In this document: positions 46,977-56,041 of the stretch, piece after piece | How positions within the stretch are numbered: position 1 is the first letter of the stretch | Layout of the letters: each line of letters opens with the position of its first letter | NCBI RefSeq assembly: GCF_000429845.1 | Contig: NZ_AUCQ01000001.1 | Span: 98,647 to 162,646, forward strand | Direction: 5' to 3' | Source: Comamonas composti DSM 21721 | GTDB taxonomy: Bacteria; Pseudomonadota; Gammaproteobacteria; Burkholderiales; Burkholderiaceae_C | Length of the DNA stretch: 64,000 nt | Notes under the pieces: generated by a model | Told to the model about the DNA's origin: nothing | Seen by the model: the letters and a program-made list of their open reading frames with translations, nothing else | Databases searched by the model: none | Translations under genes and position numbers: made by a program

Positions 46977-47727
46977 GCTCGCTCCCCAGGTAGGCATCGA
47001 TCACGGCCGGGTTGCGGCGCACTTCCTCGGGTGTGCCTTCGGCGATTTTTTCGCCATAGCTCAGCACCAGAATCTTGTCGGCCAGACTCATGATCATGCC
47101 CATCTTGTGTTCGATCAGCGCCACCGTGATGCCGTGGCGCACCAGCTTGCGGATCAGCTCGGCCAGGCCCTCGGTCTCCTCCGGGTTCACGCCGCCGGCG
47201 GGTTCGTCCAGCAGCATCAGCTTGGGGTTGGTGGCCAGGGCCAGCGCAAAGGCCACGCGCTTGCGCTCCTCCTGCGAGATGTCGCCCGCCACGCGTTGTG
47301 CGATGTGGGAGAGGCCGACAAAATCCAGGGCGTCGCGGGCCTTTTCGCGGCACACGCGCTCCTCCTCGCGCAACCGGCTGGAGCCGCGCAGCACATCCCA
47401 CAGACCGGACTGTGTGCGCAGGCGGTGGCCCACGATGAGGTTGTCCAGCACCGTGGCACGGTCGAACAGCGCCGTGGTCTGGAAGGTGCGGGCAATGCCC
47501 AGCCTGGCCACCTGGTCGGGGCGCCGTGAAGTCACGTCCTGCCCATTGAAGGTGATGGTGCCGCTGGTGGGTTGGTGGGTGGAGCTGATGAGGTTGAAGA
47601 ACGTCGTCTTGCCCGCCCCGTTGGGGCCGATGATGGCGTTGACCTTGCCGGCCTCGATGGTGGTGCTGACCTTGTTCACCGCCGCCAAACCACCGAACTT
47701 TTTGGTCAGTTGCTCAATTTTCAGCAT
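46963..47727 (-). CDS. livG: Branched-chain amino acid ABC transporter ATP-binding protein LivG
   Basis: This 254-residue ABC ATPase has Walker [15 protein letters not shown], the LivG-specific segment [18 protein letters not shown], signature [16 protein letters not shown], Walker [14 protein letters not shown] and the H-loop VALIEHKMG. The signature departs from the usual LSGG form (ISQEERKR), as I would expect for some LivG proteins. Its ATG lies inside the end of livM. Confidence 0.93.
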   Translation of the reverse strand: MLKIEQLTKKFGGLAAVNKVSTTIEAGKVNAIIGPNGAGKTTFFNLISSTHQPTSGTITFNGQDVTSRRPDQVARLGIARTFQTTALFDRATVLDNLIVGHRLRTQSGLWDVLRGSSRLREEERVCREKARDALDFVGLSHIAQRVAGDISQEERKRVAFALALATNPKLMLLDEPAGGVNPEETEGLAELIRKLVRHGITVALIEHKMGMIMSLADKILVLSYGEKIAEGTPEEVRRNPAVIDAYLGSEHAEI

Positions 47728-48706
47728 GGCGTGCTCCCTTCTGGTCCGCTTTGGCCTGTTTGGCGGCCCGGCGTGCACGCCAGGCGGTGAAGCTGCCCAC
47801 CACGCCATAGGGCATGAAGATCACCAGCATCACCAGGATGGGGCCGAAGACGATGAAGCGGTACTCCTGCAGGAACTGCAGGTACTGTGTGATCCAGGGC
47901 ATGCCGATGGCGCCCAGGAGCGGGCCGAACACCGTGCCCATGCCGCCGACCATGGCAAAAATCATCATGTCGAAGGTGTGGTGCACACCGGCCATATCGG
48001 GGCCGATGAAGCGCACAAAGCCCGCGTACAGACCGCCCGCAATGCCGGCGTAGAACACGCTGAGCATGAAGGCCAGTACCTTGTTGCGCATCAAATTGAT
48101 GCCCAGGGCCTCGGCCAGCTCATCACTGTTGCGAATGGCGATGAAGGTGCGGCCCAGCAGCGACTTGACGATGCGGCGCATCACCCACACCAGCACCACC
48201 AGGAAGAACAGCACGAAGTAGTACATGCGCAGCGGTGTATCGAAGCTCAGCGCACCAATGGCCTCGGGCTCGGGAATGCCCATGATGCCCACGGTGCCGT
48301 GGGTCAGGTCTTCCCATTTCTCGATCAGCAAAAACATGATGTAGCCCACGCACAGCGTGAAGATCGAGAAGTAGTGGCCCTTGAGGCGCAGCGAGATGAT
48401 GCCGATCACATAGCCCAGCACCACGCAGACCACGCCGGACATGGCCAGGCCGGCCCAGAAGGTCCAGCCGTGGTCCACGGTGAGAATGCCCACGGTGTAG
48501 GCTCCCACGGCCATGAAGCCGGCATGGGCCAGATTCAGCTGGCCGGTATAGCCCGTGATCAGGTTCAGCCCCAGCGTGGCAATGGCAACGATATAGGCCG
48601 TGCTCATCACGGTGAGGTGGTAGTCGTTGCCGGCGAACCAGGGGAAGGCGATGCCGGCGGCCAGCAGCAATGCCCAGGCCAGTTTGCTGTCGATAAAGCT
48701 CTTCAT
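47714..48706 (-). CDS. livM: Branched-chain amino acid ABC transporter permease LivM
   Basis: This 330-residue permease has about ten hydrophobic segments. LGLNLITGYTGQLNLAHAGFMAVGAY is near the start of the permease domain and RTFIAIRNSDELAEALGINL is the ATPase-contact loop. The ATG at 48706 overlaps the livH stop codon (ATGA). The reading frame happens to stay open upstream through livH, but that is not coding. Confidence 0.93.
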   Translation of the reverse strand: MKSFIDSKLAWALLLAAGIAFPWFAGNDYHLTVMSTAYIVAIATLGLNLITGYTGQLNLAHAGFMAVGAYTVGILTVDHGWTFWAGLAMSGVVCVVLGYVIGIISLRLKGHYFSIFTLCVGYIMFLLIEKWEDLTHGTVGIMGIPEPEAIGALSFDTPLRMYYFVLFFLVVLVWVMRRIVKSLLGRTFIAIRNSDELAEALGINLMRNKVLAFMLSVFYAGIAGGLYAGFVRFIGPDMAGVHHTFDMMIFAMVGGMGTVFGPLLGAIGMPWITQYLQFLQEYRFIVFGPILVMLVIFMPYGVVGSFTAWRARRAAKQAKADQKGARHAEN

Positions 48707-49569
48707 GCGCGCCCCCTGGGTGCAAACAGGCCCTGAGGGCGCAGGGACAGAATCACCACCAGCAGCACAAAGGCAATGATGTCCTTGTAGTCGGTGGAGA
48801 GGTAGTAGGCACCAAAGCTCTCGGCAAAGCCCAGGATCAGCCCCCCGGCCACGGCGCCGGGAATGCTGCCCATGCCGCCCAGGATGATGATCACAAAGGC
48901 CTTGGTGATGACCAGATGGCCCATGGCCGGATAGACCAGGTTGATGGGCGCATACAGCGTCGCCGCCACGGCCGCCAGGGCACCGGAGATGGCAAACGTC
49001 ATCATGGCCACGCGGTTGGCATCGATGCCCACCATGGATGCGCCCTCGCGGTTCTGCGCCATGGCGATGATGGTCGAGCCTGTGGTCGTGCGCGTCAGGA
49101 ACAGGTGCAGCGCCACCATCAGCGCAAAGGCCGCAACGATGATCAGCAGGCGCTGCGCAGGCACGGTGATGCCGCCCATCTCGACGATGCTGGTGAACGG
49201 CGTGGGCATGCGCTGGAAGTCCGCGCCCCACAGCACCTGGGCGCCGGCTTCCAGGAACAACAGCAGACCGATGGAGGCGATCTTGGGATGCAACGGCGAA
49301 GCATTGCGCAGCGGATTGAACACCAGGCGCTCGCTGAGCAGACCCAGCAAGGCCACGGTGACGGCCGCCATCAGCATGGCTGCCCAGTAGCCCCAGCTCC
49401 AGGCCACCATGGCATGCAGAGCCACGAAGGCACCGATCATGTAAAAGCCGCCGTGCGCGAAATTGGGCACGTGCAAGATGCCATAGACCAGGGTCAGCCC
49501 CAGGGCCACCAGCCCGTAGATGCCACCCAGGGTCAGGCCGTTGAGCACTTGCTGCAAGAAAGCGTCCAT
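48703..49569 (-). CDS. livH: Branched-chain amino acid ABC transporter permease LivH
   Basis: This 288-residue permease is the first gene of the operon. It has eight or so membrane segments, with GLTLGGIYGLVALGLTLVYG at the N-terminus and the ATPase-contact loop AMAQNREGASMVGIDANR. The upstream 460 bases contain palindromes likely to bind regulators of this operon. Confidence 0.93.
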   Translation of the reverse strand: MDAFLQQVLNGLTLGGIYGLVALGLTLVYGILHVPNFAHGGFYMIGAFVALHAMVAWSWGYWAAMLMAAVTVALLGLLSERLVFNPLRNASPLHPKIASIGLLLFLEAGAQVLWGADFQRMPTPFTSIVEMGGITVPAQRLLIIVAAFALMVALHLFLTRTTTGSTIIAMAQNREGASMVGIDANRVAMMTFAISGALAAVAATLYAPINLVYPAMGHLVITKAFVIIILGGMGSIPGAVAGGLILGFAESFGAYYLSTDYKDIIAFVLLVVILSLRPQGLFAPRGRA

Positions 49570-50031
49570 TCACCGCCTCCCTCGGCGCAGCCTGGCGCAG
49601 CGTCGCACGGTCGTGGTTCGAAACCTCATTCCGGATCTCCTTTGCGTTGTTCCCAAAGACCTTTTTGATAGGTCTTGTCTATGAAGTCAGCTTAGGAGCG
49701 GGGTCTGGGAGCCACAACCTGGATGTTCTGCATGGTGGAATGCACCATGAAAACCCCAAGACGAAACCTGCTTTTTCAGTAACCTAGATGACAGTTGCAG
49801 CTCGAGCGTCAAAGATCCAGATGAATCGCTACAGTTTCCATGGAAGCTGCCTGGCCGAAAAACGGCAGGTCTGCATGCTGCGGCGAACGCAAACCGTTGT
49901 TTAATCGCAACTCAATCCAGACTTACCTGCGAGAGGCCTCATTCGTTTGTCCTAGGACAAATTCCGAAATATTCAGGCTTGCTGCAATAGGGGTACGGGA
50001 TTTCCCCCGGGTCACTCCAACAATCTAGATC
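49570..50031. promoter_or_regulatory. Divergent regulatory region between livH and ompW
   Basis: No gene is supported here. Three palindromes stand out: AAGACC/GGTCTT (49656-49661 and 49671-49676), CATGGTGGAATGCACCATG (49731-49749), and the perfect 16-base TTTGTCCTAGGACAAA (49946-49961). The last lies about 70 bases upstream of ompW, a good place for an operator. The regulators are unknown. Confidence 0.6.
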
Positions 50032-50622
50032 ATGAAGAAAACTCTGCTGGCCGTTGCTGCTATTTGTGCTTTGACCTCCGGTGCCGCTTTTGCTCAGCAG
50101 GCCGAGAGCCCCTGGTTGGTGCGTCTGCGCGCCGTGCATATCGACAGCGACAACGGCGGCGCTGCCGGCCGTGCCGGCGTGAGCATCAACGACAAGTGGA
50201 TTCCCGAGGTTGATGTCTCCTACTTCTTCACCCCCAACTTTGCTGCCGAGCTGATCCTCACCTATCCGCAAAAGCATGATGTGCGCCTGAATGGCGGCAA
50301 GATCGGCTCGCTCAAGCACCTGCCCCCCACCCTGCTGGCCCAGTATCACTTCACGGGCCTGGGCGCTTTCAAGCCTTATGTGGGCGCAGGTATCAACTAC
50401 ACGCGCTTTTCCAGTGTCAACATTCTCGATGGCGCCCTCACGGTCAAGAAGAACAGCTGGGGCCCGGCCCTGCAAGTCGGCTTTGACTATGCGCTGGACA
50501 AGAACTGGTCGCTCAACTTCGACGTGAAGAAGGTTTACATGGATACCACGGTCAGTGGCGGCATCGGCAAGCTCAAGGTTGATCCCGTGCTTGTGGGTGT
50601 CGGCGTGGGCTATCGCTTCTGA
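50032..50622 (+). CDS. ompW: Outer membrane protein OmpW family
   Basis: This 196-residue beta-barrel has a signal peptide ending in AFA, then the start SPWLVRLRAVHIDSDNGG, the OmpW segment DVSYFFTPNFAAELILTYP and a C-terminal aromatic residue (GVGYRF) needed for outer membrane insertion. OmpW forms a hydrophobic channel and is often induced by low oxygen or stress. A strong terminator follows. Confidence 0.92.
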   Translation: MKKTLLAVAAICALTSGAAFAQQAESPWLVRLRAVHIDSDNGGAAGRAGVSINDKWIPEVDVSYFFTPNFAAELILTYPQKHDVRLNGGKIGSLKHLPPTLLAQYHFTGLGAFKPYVGAGINYTRFSSVNILDGALTVKKNSWGPALQVGFDYALDKNWSLNFDVKKVYMDTTVSGGIGKLKVDPVLVGVGVGYRF

Positions 50623-50697
50623 TTCCCAGGAGTCAGTCGCGAAAGATGCGCGCTGCTTCATCCGGCAGCGCGTAGTGAGGCAAGGATGGGTACTTGA

Positions 50698-50736
50698 ATC
50701 CGGTATGTCGCTTGCGGCATACCGGACTTTTTTTGC
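50698..50736 (+). terminator. Terminator of ompW
   Basis: TCCGGTATG and CATACCGGA form a stem around CGCTTGCGG-type loop sequence, followed by CTTTTTTT. Confidence 0.9.
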
Positions 50737-50907
50737 CCTGCTCACTGCCCAGCCTCCTGCCGCCTGGATCTGATACGGTGGAAATCGCCCCATCTGCTGC
50801 TGTGCACGAGGGACCGGCCTGGGCATAGTGCCGGCACAACCGGCCACAGGCGCAGATAGGCGCCGCGCAGCCCAGGCTGCGCTCCACAGGGCCGGGCCAA
50901 AGGCCCC

Positions 50908-52359
50908 ATGTCAGAGCAAAACCACGATCCAATTCCGGCGCGGCAGGCAAAGCCGCGCAAGACCATTGCCATAGTCCCGGACCCCGGCTATCAGCCCCTG
51001 TTCGAATCAAGCGCCAAGATCCAGCCGCGCTCCATCAACGGGCGCTTCTCGAACTGGCGCTGGGCCATGGTCTGGCTCACACAGCTGTTCTTCTACGGCA
51101 TCCCCTGGCTGCAAATGCACGGCCGCCAGGCCCTGCTGTTCGATCTGGAGCAGCGGCGCTTTTATATCTTCGGCTGGCTGCTCTACCCCCAGGACTTCAT
51201 CTACCTGGCCGTGCTGCTCATCATCTCGGCCCTGGCCCTGTTTCTGTTCACGGCCGTGGCCGGGCGGCTGTGGTGCGGCTTTTCCTGCCCTCAGTCCGTC
51301 TACACCGAGATCTTTCTCTGGATAGAGCGCCGCACCGAAGGTGAGCGCAGCGCCCGCCTGCGCCTGGATTCCGGCGGCTGGAGCGGAGAGAAGCTGCTCA
51401 AGCGCGGCGCCAAGCACGGGCTGTGGCTGCTTGTCGCCCTGTGGACGGGTGTGACCTTCGTGGGCTTCTTCGTTCCCATACGCGCGTTGCTGCCCGAGCT
51501 GCTGAGCCTCAGCGGCCCCTGGCAGATCTTCTGGGTGCTGTTCTACGGACTGGCCACCTACGGCAACGCAGGCTTTCTGCGCGAGCAGGTCTGCAAGCAC
51601 ATGTGCCCTTATGCGCGCTTTCAGAGCGCCATGTTCGACCGGGACACCCTGGTCGTGACCTATGACGCGGCGCGCGGTGAAGCACGCGGCGCCCGCCCCA
51701 AGAATGTGGACCGCAAAACCCAGGGCCTTGGTGACTGCATAGACTGCGGCCTGTGCGTGCAGGTCTGCCCCGTGGGCATAGACATACGCAACGGCCTGCA
51801 ATACGAGTGCATCGGCTGCGGCCTGTGCATAGATGCCTGCAACAGCGTCATGGACCGCATGCAGTATCCACGCGGGCTGATCCGGCTTTCCACCGAGAAC
51901 GGCCTGCTCCAGGGCTGGGGCCAGAACGAGCTGATACGGCGCCTCTTCAGGCCGCGCATCATCGTCTATGGATCAGCGCTGCTGGCCATCTCGATTGCCA
52001 TGGTTGCCAGCCTGAGCCTGCGCACACCGCTCAAGGTGGATGTGGTGCGCGACCGGGGCACGCTGTCACGCATCGTGGCAGGCGGACAGCTGGAAAACAT
52101 TTATCGCGTGCAGATCGGCAACGCCACCGAGCGCGACCAGCGCTATCTGCTCAAGGCCTCGGGCCTGGCCGGCATACAGGTGGCATCCGAGGCCGAGGTC
52201 GAGGTGGCTGCTGCCCAGGACCGGTGGGTGGTTGTGCGCCTGCAAGCCCCTTACGGGATTGCCGAGCCGGGCTCGCATCCGGTGTTTTTGACGGCAACGG
52301 CCGTGGGCGACGACAGGCTCAGCACCCAGGCGAAAACCACGTTTCTGGTGCCGCGCTGA
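50908..52359 (+). CDS. ccoG: Cytochrome c oxidase accessory protein CcoG (FixG/RdxA)
   Basis: This 483-residue membrane iron-sulfur protein is needed for copper handling and maturation of cbb3-type oxidase. Five or so membrane segments, RLWCGFSCPQSVYTEIF and a double ferredoxin domain (CIDCGLCVQVCPVGID and CIGCGLCIDACNSV) identify the family. The C-terminal periplasmic Ig-like domain begins after residue 380. The usual neighbours ccoNOP, ccoH and ccoI are not in the window, so this copy is separated from the oxidase operon. Confidence 0.93.
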   Translation: MSEQNHDPIPARQAKPRKTIAIVPDPGYQPLFESSAKIQPRSINGRFSNWRWAMVWLTQLFFYGIPWLQMHGRQALLFDLEQRRFYIFGWLLYPQDFIYLAVLLIISALALFLFTAVAGRLWCGFSCPQSVYTEIFLWIERRTEGERSARLRLDSGGWSGEKLLKRGAKHGLWLLVALWTGVTFVGFFVPIRALLPELLSLSGPWQIFWVLFYGLATYGNAGFLREQVCKHMCPYARFQSAMFDRDTLVVTYDAARGEARGARPKNVDRKTQGLGDCIDCGLCVQVCPVGIDIRNGLQYECIGCGLCIDACNSVMDRMQYPRGLIRLSTENGLLQGWGQNELIRRLFRPRIIVYGSALLAISIAMVASLSLRTPLKVDVVRDRGTLSRIVAGGQLENIYRVQIGNATERDQRYLLKASGLAGIQVASEAEVEVAAAQDRWVVVRLQAPYGIAEPGSHPVFLTATAVGDDRLSTQAKTTFLVPR

Positions 52360-52466
52360 GCCGCAGCGTGGAGGGGTATGGCCCGATACGGGCCTGGCAG
52401 GCGGGCCAACCTGCCAAAGACCGAGCTCGACCGGGCCGACGGCAGCGCCGGCCTGGCCCGCGCCTG

Positions 52467-52715
52467 TTACTTGCGGTAATCCAGCTCCAGGCCCAGATAA
52501 CGGCCGGTCATGGTCGCATTCACGAGCGGGCCATCGGGATCCGGCTTGAACTTGGCGTAGGTGTACTTGGTATCTGCGGTCTTGACGGGGATGGCCGTTG
52601 GCGAGGCCTTGACCGAGCTTCTGACGCGGCTGCGATTGCTCAGCGAGTGGATGGATGCAGACTTGCTCTTGTTTGCGATCTGGAGGCGCTGGGCCTCGGT
52701 GGCGGAATTAATCAA
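52467..52715 (-). CDS. Small protein of unknown function
   Basis: I do not recognise this 82-residue protein. It would start at a TTG with AAGGAG seven bases upstream, which is the main support. The sequence is basic and Ser-rich in the first half (NKSKSASIHSLSNRSRVRSS) and ends in a more ordered segment (KYTYAKFKPDPDGPLVNATM, then TGRYLGLELDYRK). It converges on ccoG. It could be a short conserved protein or chance. Confidence 0.5.
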   Translation of the reverse strand: MINSATEAQRLQIANKSKSASIHSLSNRSRVRSSVKASPTAIPVKTADTKYTYAKFKPDPDGPLVNATMTGRYLGLELDYRK

Positions 52716-53345
52716 ATTTCAGCTCCTTAATCGTATCAATGGGTCCGATTTCCTGAGATGTAATTTCGCCTGATTTCAGGCTTGTATTTTTGTATATCCA
52801 GGGGCGCCTATAAATTATAACCCATGGCCGAAAATTTTGCCTATCGCCGATATATTGACCATATACAGCTTCAAAAAACCTTGGCAGATGAGCCGTCTGC
52901 GGCTCCAGGGCAGCCTGGAAAAAAGGTCTGCGCCGCCTTATTTTCTTGCGGCACCGGCGCCTATAAAGCGTGAAAATCGGATCAGAGGCCGGCTGATTTC
53001 TGCATGTTTTTGCAGAAAATTGCCAAACCCACCATCTCATTGTTTTATTCCACAGCCCGTCCGGATTATATAAAAACACTTCCAAAATACCCAAGATAAT
53101 CAATGCATCGAAATTCCAGAAATAATCAAATTCCTCATATTCCAGGAATATTACGCCCATATTTACAGTGGATTCCAAGAACAAGAATCATGTTCATTTA
53201 CAACAGCTTGATGGTTTTCATTCAGCCACGGTCATTTCAGGCTTGCATAGTCCAGAAAAATATTAGGGAATTACTCCAGAAAGAATAAAGAACATCTCAT
53301 ACAGTCCATAATCCGGGCTTTAGGCCTTTGAAGGAAATAACAATC
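52716..53345. other. AT-rich stretch upstream of bacterioferritin
   Basis: No convincing gene. The 12-mer GGCGCCTATAAA occurs twice (52803-52814 and 52956-52967). ATATTCCAGGAATAT at 53137-53151 is a palindrome, apart from its central base, in a region rich in TTCC/GGAA. A 158-codon minus frame (53184-52708) has no recognisable similarity and a weak start. The bacterioferritin promoter is probably at its right end. GAAGGAAAT at about 53329-53337 is the ribosome site. Confidence 0.4.
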
Positions 53346-53825
53346 ATGCAGTCCCAGCCAGAAGTCATTACCTGCCTCAACCAGTTGCTGCGTGGCGAGC
53401 TGGCGGCACGCGATCAGTATTTCGTCCACTCGCGCCAGTACGAGGACCAGGGCTTTATGCGCTTGTACGAGCGCATCAATCATGAGATGGAAGAAGAGAC
53501 CCAGCATGCGGATGCCATACTGCGCCGCATTCTGCTTCTGGGCGGCAAGCCCGATATGCGCCCCCATGAGTTCGAAGCCGGTGCAAGCGTTGAGGAAATG
53601 CTGAACAAGGACTTGCAGACCGAATACAGCGTGCGCGCCGCCCTGCGCGAAGCCATGGCCTTGTGCGAGCGCCACAGCGACTTCGTGAGCCGCGACATGC
53701 TTCTTGCCCAATTGCGCGACACCGAGGAAGACCACGCTTACTGGCTGGAAAAGCAGATCGGCCTGATCGAGAAAATAGGCCTGTCCAACTATCTGCAAAG
53801 CCAGATGCCGGCCAACAACCCCTGA
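53346..53825 (+). CDS. bfr: Bacterioferritin subunit lacking the heme-ligand methionine
   Basis: This 159-residue four-helix protein stores iron in a 24-mer shell. The ferroxidase ligands are kept: Glu18 ([11 protein letters not shown]), Glu51 and His54 (EEETQHAD), then the Glu in DLQTEY and Glu/His in [10 protein letters not shown]. Met52, which ligates the inter-subunit heme in E. coli Bfr, is Thr here. This resembles the heme-less subunits of two-component bacterioferritins in Neisseria and Pseudomonas, so a second bfr gene may exist elsewhere. No bfd gene is adjacent. The ATG follows GAAGGAAAT. Confidence 0.92.
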   Translation: MQSQPEVITCLNQLLRGELAARDQYFVHSRQYEDQGFMRLYERINHEMEEETQHADAILRRILLLGGKPDMRPHEFEAGASVEEMLNKDLQTEYSVRAALREAMALCERHSDFVSRDMLLAQLRDTEEDHAYWLEKQIGLIEKIGLSNYLQSQMPANNP

Positions 53826-53862
53826 TGCCCCAGGCGCCTGCGCCAACAGCTTCTTTTATAGG

Positions 53863-53938
53863 AGCTGGTAGCGCGCATGAACAAAGGGATTGAGGCCTTT
53901 ACAAGCCTCAATCCCTTTGCCTTTGAGCGCTAGCAGCT
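53863..53938. repeat. Nested palindrome, copy 3
   Basis: Outer arms AGCTGGTAGCGC (53863-53874) and GCGCTAGCAGCT (53927-53938) differ from complementarity by one base. Inside, CAAAGGGATTGAGG and CCTCAATCCCTTTG form a perfect 14-base-pair stem around CCTTTACAAG-type loop. It separates convergent bfr and ilvD. Confidence 0.85.
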
Positions 53939-54012
53939 ATTAACTGCATAGCGCCTGCCATTTTCTCTTTAACCCGGCTTGCGCTGCCCCGCGAGGGGCA
54001 ACGGCTCAGCCT

Positions 54013-55869
54013 TCAGTCCAGTTGCGACAGGTCGCGCACCGCGCCCTTGTCGGCACTGGTCACCAGCTTGGCGTAGGCCTTGAGCGCGGCCGAGACCTTG
54101 CGCGGTCGCGGCTGGGCGGGCTTCCAGCCCCTGGCATCCTGCTCGGCGCGGCGGCTGGCAAGCTCTTCGTCGCTGACCAGCACATTGATGCTGCGGCCCG
54201 GGATATCGATGCGGATGCGGTCGCCGTCGCGCACCAGGCCGATGGCGCCACCTGCTGCGGCTTCGGGCGAGCAATGGCCTATGGACAGGCCCGAGGTACC
54301 GCCCGAGAAGCGTCCATCGGTGAGCAGCGCGCAGGCCTTGCCCAGGCCCTTGGACTTGATGTAGCTCGTGGGATAGAGCATCTCCTGCATGCCGGGGCCG
54401 CCCTTGGGGCCTTCGTAGCGCACGATGACCACATCACCGGCCTTGACCTTGTCGGCCAGGATGTTGGCCACGGCCTCGTCCTGCGACTCCACCACATGGG
54501 CCGGACCTTCGAACACCAGGATGGACTCGTCCACGCCGGCCGACTTGACCACGCAGCCGTCCGCGGCGATGTTGCCGAACAGTACGGCCAGGCCGCCTTC
54601 CTTGCTGAAGGCATGCTCGTAGGAGCGTATGCAGCCTTCGGCACGGTCCAGATCCAGGCTGGGCCAGCGCGTGTTCTGGCTGAAGGCCTGCTGGGTGGGG
54701 ATGCCGGCCGGGCCGGCCTGGTAGAAGGTCTTGACGGCCTCGTCCTGGGTCAGCGTGATGTCCCATTGGGCCAGCGCCTCGCCCAGGCTCTTGGCATGGA
54801 TGGTGGGCACATCGGTGTGCAGCTTGCCCGCACGCGCGAGCTCGCCCAGGATGGCGAAGATGCCGCCGGCGCGGTGCACGTCTTCGATGTGGTATTTGTT
54901 GGTATTGGGCGCGACCTTGCACAGCTGGGGCACGCTGCGCGAGAGGCGGTCGATATCGGCCATGGAGAAGTCGATCTCGGCCTCGCGCGCAATCGCCAGC
55001 AGGTGCAGGATGGTGTTGGTCGAGCCGCCCATGGCGATGTCCAGCGTCATCGCGTTCTCGAAGGCCTTGAAGCCCATGGAGCGCGGCAGCACGGAGTCGT
55101 CGTCCTGCTCGTAGTGCTGGCGCGCCAGCTCCACGATGCGGCGGCCGGCGCGCAGAAACAGCTGCTCGCGGTCCGCATGCGTGGCCAGCACCGTGCCGTT
55201 GCCGGGCAGGGACAGGCCCAGGGCCTCGGTCAGGCAGTTCATGGAGTTGGCCGTGAACATGCCCGAGCAGGAGCCGCAGGTAGGACAGGCAGAGCGCTCG
55301 ACCTGGGCCACCTCTTCATCGCTGTAATTGCTGTCGGCCGCAATCACCATGGCGTCCACCAGGTCCAGCTTCTTGAATTCGATGGTCTTGGTCTCGGGAT
55401 TGGCCAGCTTGGTCTTGCCGGCCTCCATGGGGCCGCCCGAGACGAAGATCACGGGAATGTTCAGCCGCATCGCAGCCATGAGCATGCCGGGCGTGATCTT
55501 GTCGCAGTTGGAGATGCACACCAGCGCGTCCGCGCAGTGGGCATTGACCATGTACTCCACCGAGTCGGCGATGATGTCGCGGCTGGGCAGCGAATACAGC
55601 ATGCCGTCGTGGCCCATGGCAATGCCGTCGTCGACGGCAATGGTGTTGAACTCCTTGGCCACGCCGCCTGCGGCCTCGATCTCGCGGGCCACGAGCTGGC
55701 CTAGATCCTTGAGGTGCACATGGCCGGGCACGAACTGGGTGAAGGAATTTGCAATGGCGATGATGGGCTTGTCGAAGTCGCCATCCTTCATGCCTGTGGC
55801 GCGCCACAGCGCGCGCGCACCAGCCATGTTGCGGCCGCCGGTGGAAGTCTTGGAACGGTATGCGGGCAT
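54013..55869 (-). CDS. ilvD: Dihydroxy-acid dehydratase
   Basis: This 618-residue iron-sulfur enzyme makes the 2-keto acid precursors of valine, isoleucine and pantothenate. [20 protein letters not shown] is the start, [20 protein letters not shown] and [20 protein letters not shown] carry the cluster-binding cysteines, and [20 protein letters not shown] is near the C-terminus. Length fits the E. coli type. The frame opens 13 codons earlier, but the PAYRS sequence marks the true start at 55869. Confidence 0.95.
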   Translation of the reverse strand: MPAYRSKTSTGGRNMAGARALWRATGMKDGDFDKPIIAIANSFTQFVPGHVHLKDLGQLVAREIEAAGGVAKEFNTIAVDDGIAMGHDGMLYSLPSRDIIADSVEYMVNAHCADALVCISNCDKITPGMLMAAMRLNIPVIFVSGGPMEAGKTKLANPETKTIEFKKLDLVDAMVIAADSNYSDEEVAQVERSACPTCGSCSGMFTANSMNCLTEALGLSLPGNGTVLATHADREQLFLRAGRRIVELARQHYEQDDDSVLPRSMGFKAFENAMTLDIAMGGSTNTILHLLAIAREAEIDFSMADIDRLSRSVPQLCKVAPNTNKYHIEDVHRAGGIFAILGELARAGKLHTDVPTIHAKSLGEALAQWDITLTQDEAVKTFYQAGPAGIPTQQAFSQNTRWPSLDLDRAEGCIRSYEHAFSKEGGLAVLFGNIAADGCVVKSAGVDESILVFEGPAHVVESQDEAVANILADKVKAGDVVIVRYEGPKGGPGMQEMLYPTSYIKSKGLGKACALLTDGRFSGGTSGLSIGHCSPEAAAGGAIGLVRDGDRIRIDIPGRSINVLVSDEELASRRAEQDARGWKPAQPRPRKVSAALKAYAKLVTSADKGAVRDLSQLD

Positions 55870-56041
55870 GTTCTTGAAACTCAATCGTTGGGGACGAAAA
55901 AAACTCAACAGGCATTATGGTCCACGAGCCCCAAACCCTGCTGGCCCCCGTCCGTATAGGCCGGCTTCAGCCGCGATGGCTGACTGCGTCAAAACTGCAG
56001 CATGCCACCTTGAATCACGCAAACCCTGCACATGCCCGAGC

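Noticed and set aside
47714..49573. Possible LivH-LivM fusion of 619 codons
   Set aside because: The upstream part is an out-of-frame reading of livH; livM has its own ATG overlapping the livH stop.
49731..49749. NtrC binding site
   Set aside because: The NtrC consensus has GCACCA before TGGTGC; here the arms are in the opposite order.
52708..53184. 158-codon minus-strand frame before bfr
   Set aside because: Composition looks like chance translation of AT-rich non-coding DNA; no start signal and no similarity.
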